NCBI GenBank assembly: GCA_910578855.1
Contig: CAJTRV010000001.1
Location: 1-64,000 of the forward strand
Source: an uncultured Bacilli bacterium
Lineage (GTDB): Bacteria; Bacillota_I; Bacilli_A; RF39; UBA660
DNA: 64,000 bases
Direction of reading: 5' to 3'
Shown: positions 32,738 to 42,514 of the stretch, one piece after another
Layout of the letters: each line of letters starts with the position of its first letter
How positions within the stretch are numbered: the first letter of the stretch is position 1
Made by a program: the position numbers and the translations under genes
Notes under the pieces: model-generated
What the model was told of the DNA's origin: nothing
The model's database searches: none
The model's input: the letters and a program-made list of their open reading frames with translations, nothing else

Positions 32738-34402
32738 ATGTTTTATACATTAAGTATTGCTAGTGATATTAAATATAGTGTACTTGATATATTAAGGGGT
32801 TTAGGAATGGGAATTGTCAATATCATCTTTAAAACAATAGATGTTTTATATGATGTTGCACATAGTATAAATAGTTTAAATTTTATAGAAATGCTTAAAA
32901 ATGTTGATAATTCTCCATTTACTAAAATATTTAATGCTTTTTTTATACTGGCATTTGCACTTTTATTTTTATTTTCAGTTTGGAAATTAACATTTAGAAT
33001 ATTAGATGCAGATAGTAATGAACAACCATTATTTGATTTAGTAAAAGAAATAGTCAAATGTGGTTTCTTAATATTTTCAGTATATTTAATATTTAATACG
33101 ACTATTAATTTAGGAATAAATTTATCAAATGCTATCTATAATAATTTTAATGCAAATAATTCTACAATAGGAGATAAGATGAAAACAGCTTATTTGTCTA
33201 TTAATGAGTCATGTTACAAAGTTGATGGTGGAGATAAAGTTGACTCTAAGAACGTTAAAGATTTAAAAGATAAATTAAGTGGATATTCAAATACTTCATC
33301 AGCAACTACAATGAAAGACTTTGAAAAATTAATAAGAAATAATACGATAACTGCAAGTGATGTCTCGGATAGTGGGGCTTTCTCTTTTAGGTGTAACATT
33401 TATAAACCGGGTATTTGGAATGATAGTGAAGATTATGCTTTTAATTATAATTTCTTATTTGGAATCGTAATTGGTGCAATTTTTTTATTTGCTGTTGGCT
33501 TTTCTGTCCTGATGCTTGGTAGAAGGCAATTAGAACTTGCTTTTTTAATGGTTATATCTCCACTAGTTATTGCAACTAGTGTTGGAAGAAAAGAACAAAG
33601 ATCCGCGTTATATCAACAACTTGCTTCTCTGGTGTTACAAGCTGGTGCAATAATGTTATTAATAGGTTTAACTTCTATTATGTTCAATGCTATTCAAAAT
33701 AGTGCTGATATTAATAAGTTAAATTACTTTACAAAAATAGTAGCTCAATCGGTTCTATATTTAGGTTGTGCAATGATGCTTATGACAGGTTGTACTTCTT
33801 TAAATAGATTTATTGGTGAAAATGTATCTGCAAATAGTGGTCGTGATATGATGATGGCTATGCGTGGATTAGGTGGAGGAATTGCAGCAGCAACTGGAGT
33901 TGGAATTGGTGCAGCTGGGGCAGCAGTAGGAATTGCTAAAGGTGGAGTAAAGGCTGGTAAAGGAATTGGTCAACTTGCTAAAGGTGGAGTTCAAACTGCT
34001 AAAGGAATGTATCATGGAATTGCAAGCGTTCATCCAAAAATGAATGCTGGTATATCAAAACGAATGAATGACAAAGTTGGTAAAGGCATAGGACAAATGA
34101 TGAAGGGATCTGATTTACAACAAAGCAGTAATCCATTTGCTCGTGCTTATGGACGAATGCTTGAATCACGTGGAGAAGGTAATGTTAAAGATGCTGCAAG
34201 TAAATGGGATTTCACAAATGATAAATATAATGTAGATTATGTTCGCGGTGGAGTTTCACTAGCTAGAGAAGGTATTGATAATATTAAAAGTGGTTTTGGT
34301 GGTGCATTTAATGGCATTAGAAATATAGGTAATCCACATAGTAGTAGATACCATTCAAGGCCAAGAATAAGCGATTATGAAAGTGAATCAGATAGATTAT
34401 AA
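32738..34402 (+). CDS. VirB6/TrbL-like polytopic transfer protein
   Basis: 554 residues: about six to eight membrane helices in the first ~370 residues (e.g. FNAFFILAFALLFLFSVW, FGIVIGAIFLFAVGFSVLMLG, AFLMVISPLVIATSVG), then a Gly/Ala/Lys-rich cytosolic tail (GGGIAAATGVGIGAAGAAVGIAKGG in part). This matches TrbL/VirB6 proteins of Gram-positive conjugation systems, which form the inner channel. It lies between the VirB2-like and PrgI-like genes. Confidence 0.82.
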   Translation: MFYTLSIASDIKYSVLDILRGLGMGIVNIIFKTIDVLYDVAHSINSLNFIEMLKNVDNSPFTKIFNAFFILAFALLFLFSVWKLTFRILDADSNEQPLFDLVKEIVKCGFLIFSVYLIFNTTINLGINLSNAIYNNFNANNSTIGDKMKTAYLSINESCYKVDGGDKVDSKNVKDLKDKLSGYSNTSSATTMKDFEKLIRNNTITASDVSDSGAFSFRCNIYKPGIWNDSEDYAFNYNFLFGIVIGAIFLFAVGFSVLMLGRRQLELAFLMVISPLVIATSVGRKEQRSALYQQLASLVLQAGAIMLLIGLTSIMFNAIQNSADINKLNYFTKIVAQSVLYLGCAMMLMTGCTSLNRFIGENVSANSGRDMMMAMRGLGGGIAAATGVGIGAAGAAVGIAKGGVKAGKGIGQLAKGGVQTAKGMYHGIASVHPKMNAGISKRMNDKVGKGIGQMMKGSDLQQSSNPFARAYGRMLESRGEGNVKDAASKWDFTNDKYNVDYVRGGVSLAREGIDNIKSGFGGAFNGIRNIGNPHSSRYHSRPRISDYESESDRL

Positions 34403-34419
34403 AGGAGAGGATGGATAAG

Positions 34420-34683
34420 ATGTATATAACATTAAAAAGTATAAAAAGAAATTTAGGTTTATTTAATTTAGAGTTTGAAGATTTAATTATAGGTGGGATT
34501 TTTATTTTAATTTTCACTATATTATTTCTACTTAAAATTTATACTTTATCAATAGTGATTATCTCTCTTGGTATTTTATCATTAGTTCCTATGGATTTTA
34601 GTAAATGCAATAGAATGTATAAGTTGTTTATTTTATTTGCAAAGTATTTATTTAAGAATAAAAATTATTACTATTTTAAATGA
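34420..34683 (+). CDS. PrgI/VirB3-like membrane protein
   Basis: 87 residues with two adjacent helices (IIGGIFILIFTILFLLKIY and LSIVIISLGILSLVPMDF), preceded by 'KRNLGLFNLEFED' and followed by a basic/aromatic tail. That is the PrgI layout, and the gene directly precedes virB4, as usual. The ATG at 34420 is placed correctly for GGAGAGG; the one at 34411 touches it. Confidence 0.75.
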   Translation: MYITLKSIKRNLGLFNLEFEDLIIGGIFILIFTILFLLKIYTLSIVIISLGILSLVPMDFSKCNRMYKLFILFAKYLFKNKNYYYFK

Positions 34684-34709
34684 TAATATAAATAAAAGGG
34701 GGTATATAT

Positions 34710-37187
34710 TTGATTATAAAAAGTAAGGATGAAAGAAAAAAATTAAAAGAAGAAAAGAAAAAGAAAAGAGAAGAAAAAAATGTATTAAAAGCTAAGACTA
34801 AAAAGAAAGATACTTATCTTAGTAAAAATATGTTAAAGAAAAAAATACAAAATGCTCAAATGTTTTGTAATGTAAAGGAAATAACTGATAATGGTCTAAT
34901 AAAATTAAAATCAGATCAAGTTGCTATCTTTTACAAGGTAAGTCCTATTGACTTATCTCTTACAAATGATAATGAGCAAAAATTATTTTTTCATACATTA
35001 TCAAAACTTTATAGATTACCTTTTGTAATTAAAGCATATAAGTTTGATGAAAAAATAAATTTAAATATAAATAAAGAAAATTATGAAAAATTAATTGAAG
35101 AAAATTCAGATAATAAGACAAGAGCTAATTTACTTATTAATAATCATAACTTTATTGAAATGATAGAGGCAGAGAATATGACTTCTGCTTCTTCTTATTA
35201 TTTTGCACTTATTTGCAAAAATAAAGAGGCATTAGATAAAGCTAAAGAGGATTTTGAAAGAACTTGTGATGCAATAGTTCCTAAGTTAGATATAGAACTT
35301 GTTGATAATAAAAAATGGCTTATTAAAGTATTTACAAATTTATATTATTCTAATACTAATTTAGATCAAATTATGTATTATGATTTTATGGATTTATTAT
35401 CACCACTTAGAATATCAGAATTACCATCATATTTAAAAGTAGATAATGAAGAAATACAAATGGTTAGTATTAAAAATTATCCACTTTTTATTGAGCATGG
35501 CTTTTTAGATAGAATAATTAATTTACCAAATGTAAAAGCTAGTGTAACTATTAAAGATACAATTGAACAATCCAAACTATTAAATGTATTAAATAGTAGT
35601 TTTAAAGCAGTATTAGCTGATTATAATTCATCTAAAAATTTAAGTGATGTAACAGAGATGCAATCACTTATGAATAACTATAAACTTTTAATTGAACAAA
35701 TCTCTGCAAATGATGAAAAGGTCAAAGAAGTATCAATTATTTTAGCTATAAGTGGTACTAAAAAGCAAAGAGAAGAAATATTAAAAGAGATTAAAACTAA
35801 TGCTGAATTATATCAAATTAAAGTTGATGTTCCTAATTTAAGACAAATGTCTGCATGGCAAGGTTTTGAACTTACTGATAAGGGATTATCTGATTATGCA
35901 ATGTATTTACCAACATCCACTTTAGCATCAGCATTTTTCTTTACTGAAAATTATCATAATGATTCTACAGGTTGGCTTATTGGTGAAGATTGTAATTATG
36001 GACTTCCAACTTTCTTTGATCAGTTTACTTTAACTAAAAATAGAACTGGGCATAATATGAGTGTAATTGGTACAACTGGAAGTGGTAAAAGTTTTCTTTT
36101 AAAATTGCTTATTACTAATGAATTTGCTAGAGGTACAAAATTATTTTTATTTGATATAGAAAATGAGCTTGAAAAATTAACTAATAGATGTGGAGGAGAA
36201 TATATAGATTTATCTAGTAAGAGTTTAATTAATCCATTACAGATTAGATATGTTTCTACTGATGATGATGGTGAAACATCTATATTAGGTAAACATTTGG
36301 GATTCTTAGAAAATTTCTTTATTACAGCATTTGAAGATATATCAGAGAAAGAACTTGTTGTTCTTCTTGATATAGTAGAAAAATTTTATAATTCAAGAGG
36401 AATAACTAAAAAAACTACATTAGAAGAATTTGAAAATATGACAGCTAAAGACTATCCAATATTTTCAGATTTATATGCTTTTCTCTTAGAACAACAAAGA
36501 AATACTAAAACAAAAGAGTTAGAAAGAATTTTAGTTAATATTGAAGTTCTATTAAAAAGAATGGTTACAGGCCAAGATGGTAATTTATATAATGGTATAA
36601 CGACTATTGATTTAAGTAATAATCTAGTCGTTTTTAATTTACAAGAATTATTATTTAATTCTTCTCGTAGATTAATAAATACTCAAATGATTAATTTACT
36701 TACATATTTAAGTAATGAAATTGTTGATAATAAAAAGAAGAATGATAAGAAAAATAAAAAGCAAAATATGCTTATAGTTGTAGATGAATTTCATTATTTT
36801 ATAGATGAAGATAATCCAACATTATTAAAATATTTTGGTCAAATGGCAAGGCGTCTAAGAAAGTATAACAGTGGTATAGTCGTTGCGACACAACAACCTT
36901 CTGATCTAACCAGTTCAGCAGGAGTTTTAAGACATGCTTCAAGTTTATTTGGAAATTGTCAGTATCAAATAACAGGTATGTTAAAGGATAATGATCTACA
37001 AGCTATTGAAAAGATATATGCTAATACACCACTTACTGAAACTCAAAAGAGCTTTTTAAGTAAATGTGGTCAAGGTCAATTTCTAGTTAATATAACTAAT
37101 AAGAATAGACTTAGAATTAATGTTTTTGCAACACCACTTCAACTTTACTATATGGGTGAATCTGATGAATTTCCTAGTGGAGCATAA
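34710..37187 (+). CDS. virB4: VirB4-like conjugation ATPase
   Basis: 825 residues, TTG start after AAGGGGG. Lys-rich N-terminus, then the VirB4/TraE domain; Walker A GTTGSGKS (454-461) and Walker B 'MLIVVDEFHYFID', later 'VVATQQPSDL'. This ATPase energises assembly of the mating channel. Ends in a 1-base overlap with the hydrolase gene. Length and motif order are typical of the TraE/VirB4 proteins of Gram-positive ICEs. Confidence 0.93.
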   Translation: MIIKSKDERKKLKEEKKKKREEKNVLKAKTKKKDTYLSKNMLKKKIQNAQMFCNVKEITDNGLIKLKSDQVAIFYKVSPIDLSLTNDNEQKLFFHTLSKLYRLPFVIKAYKFDEKINLNINKENYEKLIEENSDNKTRANLLINNHNFIEMIEAENMTSASSYYFALICKNKEALDKAKEDFERTCDAIVPKLDIELVDNKKWLIKVFTNLYYSNTNLDQIMYYDFMDLLSPLRISELPSYLKVDNEEIQMVSIKNYPLFIEHGFLDRIINLPNVKASVTIKDTIEQSKLLNVLNSSFKAVLADYNSSKNLSDVTEMQSLMNNYKLLIEQISANDEKVKEVSIILAISGTKKQREEILKEIKTNAELYQIKVDVPNLRQMSAWQGFELTDKGLSDYAMYLPTSTLASAFFFTENYHNDSTGWLIGEDCNYGLPTFFDQFTLTKNRTGHNMSVIGTTGSGKSFLLKLLITNEFARGTKLFLFDIENELEKLTNRCGGEYIDLSSKSLINPLQIRYVSTDDDGETSILGKHLGFLENFFITAFEDISEKELVVLLDIVEKFYNSRGITKKTTLEEFENMTAKDYPIFSDLYAFLLEQQRNTKTKELERILVNIEVLLKRMVTGQDGNLYNGITTIDLSNNLVVFNLQELLFNSSRRLINTQMINLLTYLSNEIVDNKKKNDKKNKKQNMLIVVDEFHYFIDEDNPTLLKYFGQMARRLRKYNSGIVVATQQPSDLTSSAGVLRHASSLFGNCQYQITGMLKDNDLQAIEKIYANTPLTETQKSFLSKCGQGQFLVNITNKNRLRINVFATPLQLYYMGESDEFPSGA

Positions 37188-38194
37188 TGGGTAAGCTTTT
37201 AAAAGTAAAGGTTTTTCTAATAACAATTTGTGCAGGATTTTTAATCGCTCTTATTTTGATTGTAGTTATGGCTGTTTGTGGATATAAAGTCGGAGAAGCT
37301 TATGTAAATGAACAAGTAAATCAAATGAGAGCTAATTCTGTTGTAATTAATAGTCAGTTATATGCTGAAAGATATAGATCCATATTAAATAAATATTTGG
37401 CTTCAAAAGGATATGTATCATTAGAAAGAATGGTATTTTATCTTCAAAAAACAAATAATGTCTTAGATACATCTACATTAAGCTATGATGTTTGGGAAAA
37501 AGCATATTTGGATAATTTAAATGAACAAGAAAAACAAATGATACCAATTAAAACAATGTGTAAAAAATTAAATGCTGATACATCTATTCCTGCTTTCACA
37601 GTTGAAAATGGTTTAAATGCAGATGGAGTTGCAATAGATGTAATTGATTTGTGTACAGTTGATGGAGTGGATATAACACAAAGTGATGAGTATAATGAGG
37701 TTTATTATCCATTACCTTATACATTTCCATTAAGAACAAATTTTACTGTTACATCTATTGCATTTGAACATAGAAGTGTAGATTTAGGAAATATATCAGC
37801 AGAACAACAAGCTAGTACAAATTTTCATTCTGGTTGGGATTTAGCAGTACCAATAGGAACAAATTTTTATAGTATTTGTGATGGAACAGTATCTAATATA
37901 ACTAATACACAGGCAAATGATTTACCATTTAAAAAATCTGGAAATTCAACAGGTAATTATATGATGGTTACTTGTAGTAATGGTTTTACAGCTATGTATT
38001 GGCATCTCCAATATAAAAGTCAACCATTTACAATAAGAAAAGGAACACTTGTTAGAAAAGGTGAATTACTTGGTAGGACATCCACAACTGGTACATCAAC
38101 TGGGCCACATCTTCACATGGGTTTAAAAGATCCAGAAGGTAATTTGTTGGATGTAATGTCTTATATAGATTTTTCAGAGTATGAGGGAAACTAG
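37187..38194 (+). CDS. Cell-wall hydrolase with M23 peptidase domain
   Basis: 335 residues. One N-terminal membrane helix (VFLITICAGFLIALILIVVMAV), a helical middle part (RYRSILNKYLASKGYVSLERMVFYLQ...), then an M23 zinc-peptidase domain: FHSGWDLAV with the metal-binding H...D, and the HLHMG motif. Such proteins open the peptidoglycan for the transfer channel. It overlaps virB4 by one base, as is usual for this component. Confidence 0.85.
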   Translation: MGKLLKVKVFLITICAGFLIALILIVVMAVCGYKVGEAYVNEQVNQMRANSVVINSQLYAERYRSILNKYLASKGYVSLERMVFYLQKTNNVLDTSTLSYDVWEKAYLDNLNEQEKQMIPIKTMCKKLNADTSIPAFTVENGLNADGVAIDVIDLCTVDGVDITQSDEYNEVYYPLPYTFPLRTNFTVTSIAFEHRSVDLGNISAEQQASTNFHSGWDLAVPIGTNFYSICDGTVSNITNTQANDLPFKKSGNSTGNYMMVTCSNGFTAMYWHLQYKSQPFTIRKGTLVRKGELLGRTSTTGTSTGPHLHMGLKDPEGNLLDVMSYIDFSEYEGN

Positions 38195-38236
38195 ATTTTT
38201 AGTTTCCTTTTTACTTTATCAAAAGGGGGTATGAAA

Positions 38237-38476
38237 ATGGAATGGATAAAAAATTTTGGGAAAATGATTAAAGGCGAAAGATTATCTTGGGGTATGTCAA
38301 GAGGACGACTTCAAAGATTATCACATGTTGATAGAGAAACAATTACAGATATAGAAAATGGTAAAATATTAAATCCTGATTTTTATGAAATGCTAAATAT
38401 TTGTGAAGCATTAGATACATCTGTTTATTTTTACTTAAAAGATATAGATAAAGAAAAGAAGGATAAATATGATTAA
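38237..38476 (+). CDS. Xre-family helix-turn-helix regulator
   Basis: 79 residues; 'GKMIKGERLSWGMSRGRLQRLSHVDRETITDIENGKILNPDFYEMLNICEALD' is an HTH_3 domain. The second ATG (38237) is used because AAAAGGGGG touches the first (38231). It overlaps the next gene by 8 bases. Possibly a local repressor of the transfer operon. Confidence 0.72.
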   Translation: MEWIKNFGKMIKGERLSWGMSRGRLQRLSHVDRETITDIENGKILNPDFYEMLNICEALDTSVYFYLKDIDKEKKDKYD

Positions 38477-38894
38477 AGATTTTTTAGAAAACTTAAAGGG
38501 GAGTAATAGACTTACTAATCATGTACTTGATTATTATATAGATGAAAGTGTTGATTATGAATCTACTGATGATTTATTAAGGAGTATGGAAGATTTACAA
38601 CAATATGGTTGCGTATCTGGAATGATTGGAGAATTAATTTATTATGATGATACTATTAAATTTTTTGATGAATATAAAGAAGAAATTAATGAAATGTTAT
38701 CCAATGTAATAGAAGGAACTGGTTGTTCTATGGAAGAATTATTTGGAGATAAATTTGATAAGGAAGATCCACTTGTAATAGATTATTCAAATAAAAACCT
38801 ACTTGCTTGGTTTGGCTTTGAGGAGACAGTTAATAATTTGTATGAAAACATATATGAAAAATTAAAAAATAATAATTTAGATTATGAATATTAG
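38469..38894 (+). CDS. Hypothetical acidic protein
   Basis: 141 residues, unrecognised, very acidic (D/E about one quarter), ending LDYEY. Contains 'LDYYIDESVDYESTDDLLRSMEDLQQYGCVSGMIGELIYYDD'. Start lies within the upstream Xre gene, so the two are coupled. Similar 'GCVSGMI' segments occur in proteins of this class on other ICEs as far as I recall; function unknown. Confidence 0.55.
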   Translation: MIKDFLENLKGSNRLTNHVLDYYIDESVDYESTDDLLRSMEDLQQYGCVSGMIGELIYYDDTIKFFDEYKEEINEMLSNVIEGTGCSMEELFGDKFDKEDPLVIDYSNKNLLAWFGFEETVNNLYENIYEKLKNNNLDYEY

Positions 38895-38903
38895 GAGTGA
38901 TTT

Positions 38904-39443
38904 ATGATAACAAAAACTTGTTATTTTTATAATGTTGGAACAACATTTGATAGAAATAATTTAGAATATTTAAAAGATGTTTGGAATTGTAATGGTAATT
39001 GCTGCAAATCTGATTTATGTAATGGACTTAATTGTGAAGAATATGGAATTGACTTTAATAAAGATGATGTACTTAGATATGTAGAAGATTACGTAAAAAA
39101 AGGTGTAATTGATACTTATGGCTATATTAAAAGCGTTGATATAACTTTATCAGAAGATGAATGGAATGATATATATAAATATTTATTAAAAAACTATAAT
39201 TTTAATTCGATTGAAGATGCCTCTAAAAGAGGTTTTATTAGTTTTAATTATGGTGATTTAATAGAGGATTATTCTTCTTATTGGGAAGAACCAGATGAAT
39301 CTTTTTTAAAAACTGGCTTACATACTGTTGAAAAAAATAAAATTCATATTTTAAGTGAGAATAAATTAAATAAAAAAACTATTAATTGGATTAATAAAAA
39401 TCTTTATGGAACAGTAAAAGATTTAGAAACTATGGAAATTTAG
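38904..39443 (+). CDS. Hypothetical protein with cysteine cluster, -ETMEI tail
   Basis: 179 residues. Near the N-terminus 'WNCNGNCCKSDLCNGLNCEEYGIDF' holds seven cysteines in about 17 residues' span with C-C and CxxC-like spacing, which may bind zinc. The rest is acidic and not recognised ('ITLSEDEWNDIYKYLLKNYNF'). The C-terminus DLETMEI belongs to the shared tail pattern described in the findings. Ribosome site TTAGGAGTGA. Confidence 0.55.
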   Translation: MITKTCYFYNVGTTFDRNNLEYLKDVWNCNGNCCKSDLCNGLNCEEYGIDFNKDDVLRYVEDYVKKGVIDTYGYIKSVDITLSEDEWNDIYKYLLKNYNFNSIEDASKRGFISFNYGDLIEDYSSYWEEPDESFLKTGLHTVEKNKIHILSENKLNKKTINWINKNLYGTVKDLETMEI

Positions 39444-39454
39444 GAGGAATGATT

Positions 39455-39580
39455 ATGATATGGATTATATTAGGGATTATTGGAAGTATTCTTATGACAT
39501 TTTTGTATTGTTGTCTAGTAATATCTAGTAGATGTTCAAGAGAAGAAGAAAAAAGGGAAGAGTTAAATGAATTACGATAA
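39455..39580 (+). CDS. Small membrane protein (41 residues)
   Basis: Short frame with ribosome site TAGGAGGA 5-7 bases before the ATG. One hydrophobic helix (MIWIILGIIGSILMTFLYCC) and a charged tail RCSREEEKREELNELR. It overlaps the next gene's start by 14 bases. Good ribosome site and a coherent membrane segment support a real product; function unknown. Confidence 0.55.
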   Translation: MIWIILGIIGSILMTFLYCCLVISSRCSREEEKREELNELR

Positions 39581-40268
39581 AAAATTTATTTCTGATTCTA
39601 TAAAAAAAATAGGAAATAGGTATGGAGTTCATGAATCATTTAGAGATGTAGTAACTTGTTGTGCTTATTCATTTGCTAATAGTGTTGATTTTAGGGAAGA
39701 TAGGGAAAAAGAATATTTGAGAATAATAAATAAATATTCTGATGAAGAAAAAGAACTTTTTCCTAAAATACTTGTTGCATTAGTTAATGAATATGAAAAG
39801 TCAGAAGAACCTATTGATATACTAGGTGATATTTATGAAAAATTAAATCTAACTAAGAAAGGTGCAGCTCAATTCTTTACTCCATTAGATCTCTGTAAAG
39901 TAATGGCAAAAGTTACAATTGATAAAAAAGAAAGTGAAAATACTATTAAAGATAAAGGTTATATAAATGTTTCAGATCCGGCTTGTGGAAGTGGAAGAAA
40001 TTTATATGCTGCATATAGTGAATTATTAAATAATGGTATTGATAATAATAAAATTCTTTTAGTAGGTGATGATATAGATTTAACTTGTTGTTGTATGACA
40101 TATATTCAACTTTCTTTGATGGGAGCAAATGCAATTGTTCATCATCAAGATAGTTTAACTATGAATAGATATGATACTTTTTATACTGTTTCTTATGCAA
40201 CAAATAAAGAGTTGCAAGAAAAAATATCTAGTAAAGAAAAAAACATAGAGGAGGAAATAGAAGTATGA
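39567..40268 (+). CDS. N6-adenine methyltransferase-like protein (HsdM-like fold)
   Basis: 233 residues. 'GAAQFFTPLDLCKVMAKV' and motif I 'VSDPACGSGRNLYAAYSELL' are those of type I restriction M subunits, followed by 'LLVGDDIDLTCCCMTYIQLSLMGANAIVHHQDSL'. The catalytic NPPY/F motif expected soon after is not present (YDTFYTVSYATN is there instead) and the protein is short. It may bind SAM or DNA without methylating. Overlaps the next gene by 4 bases. Confidence 0.7.
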   Translation: MNYDKKFISDSIKKIGNRYGVHESFRDVVTCCAYSFANSVDFREDREKEYLRIINKYSDEEKELFPKILVALVNEYEKSEEPIDILGDIYEKLNLTKKGAAQFFTPLDLCKVMAKVTIDKKESENTIKDKGYINVSDPACGSGRNLYAAYSELLNNGIDNNKILLVGDDIDLTCCCMTYIQLSLMGANAIVHHQDSLTMNRYDTFYTVSYATNKELQEKISSKEKNIEEEIEV

Positions 40269-40999
40269 ATTATAGAGATTTGATTGGAGTTAGTAATCCT
40301 GAATTTCATATATTAGCTTATATTAATCATTTTGTAGAATTACCAAAAAATGTTTATATGCGTGATGATTATAGAATTCTAAATATTTATGGGATTATTA
40401 ATGATGATAAAAATGGTGATAAGGCGATTTGTTCTATTGGAAGAGAGGGCACGAAAGAGTTATATGATATTAAAACTATTGATGGTGAAGATTTTATTGT
40501 TTCTGAAAAACAAGAAGGTACAATTAAACATACTCCATTGAAGAACGCTATTTTATTATTAGAAATAGTTGGTAAACTTGAAGATAATAAAATATATTCT
40601 GAATACTTTAGACAAGGACATATTTATAAAAATGAACTTGTTTACTTAAAAACAAAAGATCTACCTAAAGAAGAATTAGATAAATTACCTATAAAAGATA
40701 AAATTTGTTATATTCCAGAAAGTTCCTTTGAAGGAAAAGAATATATAAATTTATCTGATGGATTAGAAGAAGGTAGTGATTACTATACAGTTCAATCTAT
40801 TAGAGAAGATATTAAATCATATTTTGGTAATGATGTTATGAATAAGCTAGAAGAAAAGAATATTAGATCAATGATTGATGATGTTTTTTATTGCGTTGAT
40901 TGGCAACATCCCTCCTCATTATTAGATGCAGATCAATATCTTGATGACTACGTTGAAGAATTAGGAATCAATTTAGATGAAAGTGAGATGGAAATATAA
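40265..40999 (+). CDS. Hypothetical protein, -ESEMEI tail
   Basis: 244 residues, not recognised. N-terminus 'NYRDLIGVSNPEFHILAYINHFVELPKNVYMRDDYRILNIYG' ; C-terminus has 'FYCVDWQHPSSLLDADQYLDDYVEELG', typical of accessory proteins of Gram-positive ICEs that have no assigned role. Ends in SEMEI. Coupled by overlap on both sides (ATGA and TAATG). Confidence 0.55.
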   Translation: MNYRDLIGVSNPEFHILAYINHFVELPKNVYMRDDYRILNIYGIINDDKNGDKAICSIGREGTKELYDIKTIDGEDFIVSEKQEGTIKHTPLKNAILLLEIVGKLEDNKIYSEYFRQGHIYKNELVYLKTKDLPKEELDKLPIKDKICYIPESSFEGKEYINLSDGLEEGSDYYTVQSIREDIKSYFGNDVMNKLEEKNIRSMIDDVFYCVDWQHPSSLLDADQYLDDYVEELGINLDESEMEI

Positions 41000-41313
41000 T
41001 GCAAACAAATTCTAGTTTTTATGAATTTGAAGATATATATAATGAATTAAAAGATAAAAAAATAGGTGAATTAACTACTAGGGATATTGCAAAATATTTG
41101 TTAGTTGCAGAAGAACTTGATTGGGTGGATGAAAATATAGGTGATGATAAAGTGTTTTATAATTATGATAAAAATTTATTAGAGAAATTATCTTATACAT
41201 TTGCTGATTCTATTTTTCGTCTAATTAATGAAGAATTATTATATGATTATAATTTACATACAAAACCAAAAGAATTAGAAAATATGAAAGAAGAGGATGA
41301 TTATGAATTTTGA
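40999..41313 (+). CDS. Hypothetical acidic protein
   Basis: 104 residues, helical, acidic, unrecognised ('TTRDIAKYLLVAEELDWVDENIGDDKVFYNYDKNLLEKLSYTFADSIF'). Starts in a TAATG overlap and overlaps the following coiled-coil gene. Confidence 0.5.
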   Translation: MQTNSSFYEFEDIYNELKDKKIGELTTRDIAKYLLVAEELDWVDENIGDDKVFYNYDKNLLEKLSYTFADSIFRLINEELLYDYNLHTKPKELENMKEEDDYEF

Positions 41314-41530
41314 TAAAGTAATAAATAATATGCAAGAACTTCAAAGTAAAATTGAAGTCTATGAAGAGAAAAATAAAAAAATAGAGGATTCGATTACATC
41401 TATCAATAAAGAAATTTTAAAATTAGAAAAGAAAAAATCTAATTTAAAAAGTGAAATAGATAAACATATTTTAGATATTAGAATTTTAATTATGAAAGAT
41501 GTGGTTAATAAGTTTAATATTAAAAATTAA
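41303..41530 (+). CDS. Small coiled-coil protein
   Basis: 75 residues, almost entirely predicted coiled coil ('MQELQSKIEVYEEKNKKIEDSITSINKEILKLEKKKSNLKSEIDKH' shows heptads). The ATG at 41303 is used because AGAGGA lies between it and the ATG at 41297. Function unknown. Confidence 0.5.
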   Translation: MNFDKVINNMQELQSKIEVYEEKNKKIEDSITSINKEILKLEKKKSNLKSEIDKHILDIRILIMKDVVNKFNIKN

Positions 41531-41557
41531 AAGGATAAAAATTAAGGGGGTATTAAT

Positions 41558-42514
41558 TTGAAACAAGAGTTTTTAGAATTTTTAAGAAGTGGAAGTATTA
41601 TTAAAACATTTAATTATGGAGATAAATCTAAGGTAATTGTGAATAAAATTAGATATAATGATAAATTGGATATTATATATGCTTTAGATAGTTATAATGG
41701 TAATGTATTTGATTTACATACTCCATTTAAATATAGTGGTATATATAATAAAGAAAATGATAAATTATATGATGTAGAATATTCATTAAGGTATCATATT
41801 TTAAGTTGGGATTATAGTGATGAAAAATATGTAAGTGCAGGTAATTTATATAATCTAATTAATAAAGATATGAATGATAGAATAACAGAATTAATTAAAG
41901 AAATAAAAACGAAAATATTTGATATTAGTGAAGTTGAAATTGGTGAAGAAATAGAAGATAGAGATGTTTTAACAGAATTTATTAATGGTGCAACATCTGA
42001 AACATTAGAAGATTCTCATAAAGAGTTTACAACAGAAAAACCACAAGATTTACTTGATTACTTAACTGATAAAGAAACATTTATAGAGGAAGAAGCAAGA
42101 TGGTTCATTCTTGAAAATACAACAAGTATTTTAAGAAGTCTAGCTATTGCCGAAAAGAAAAAAGAAGTTTTAAAAGGTATAGAGGATAATGAAGAACATC
42201 CATATCACAAAATTAAAAAAATTATAGATGCCATCAAAGATCACAATTGCGTTACTGTTAATTTAACAATTAATAAGAATGGTATTGAGCAAACATTTAA
42301 ATATAATGCTGATGCACTTAAAAGAGATTACAATTCATCATATCTATCAACATGGAATTTTGAAAAAGCTCAAGAAAGAAATCTTTTTGAAGAAACATTT
42401 GGTAGAAATGCAGATTTATATTATGAGGAAATTGTTAAAATAACTTATGGAAAAAATACTATATATGAGGATGAAAATTTTAAAGTAAAAGAGGAAGAAA
42501 CATGTCTTTCATAG
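41558..42514 (+). CDS. Hypothetical protein
   Basis: 318 residues, TTG start after AAGGGGG. Not recognised. Contains 'KVIVNKIRYNDKLDIIYALDSYNGNVFDLHTPF' and a helical central part 'QDLLDYLTDKETFIEEEARWFILENTTSILRSLAIAEKKKEVL'. Overlaps the primase gene by 13 bases, so it probably belongs to the replication or transfer-processing operon. Confidence 0.55.
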   Translation: MKQEFLEFLRSGSIIKTFNYGDKSKVIVNKIRYNDKLDIIYALDSYNGNVFDLHTPFKYSGIYNKENDKLYDVEYSLRYHILSWDYSDEKYVSAGNLYNLINKDMNDRITELIKEIKTKIFDISEVEIGEEIEDRDVLTEFINGATSETLEDSHKEFTTEKPQDLLDYLTDKETFIEEEARWFILENTTSILRSLAIAEKKKEVLKGIEDNEEHPYHKIKKIIDAIKDHNCVTVNLTINKNGIEQTFKYNADALKRDYNSSYLSTWNFEKAQERNLFEETFGRNADLYYEEIVKITYGKNTIYEDENFKVKEEETCLS

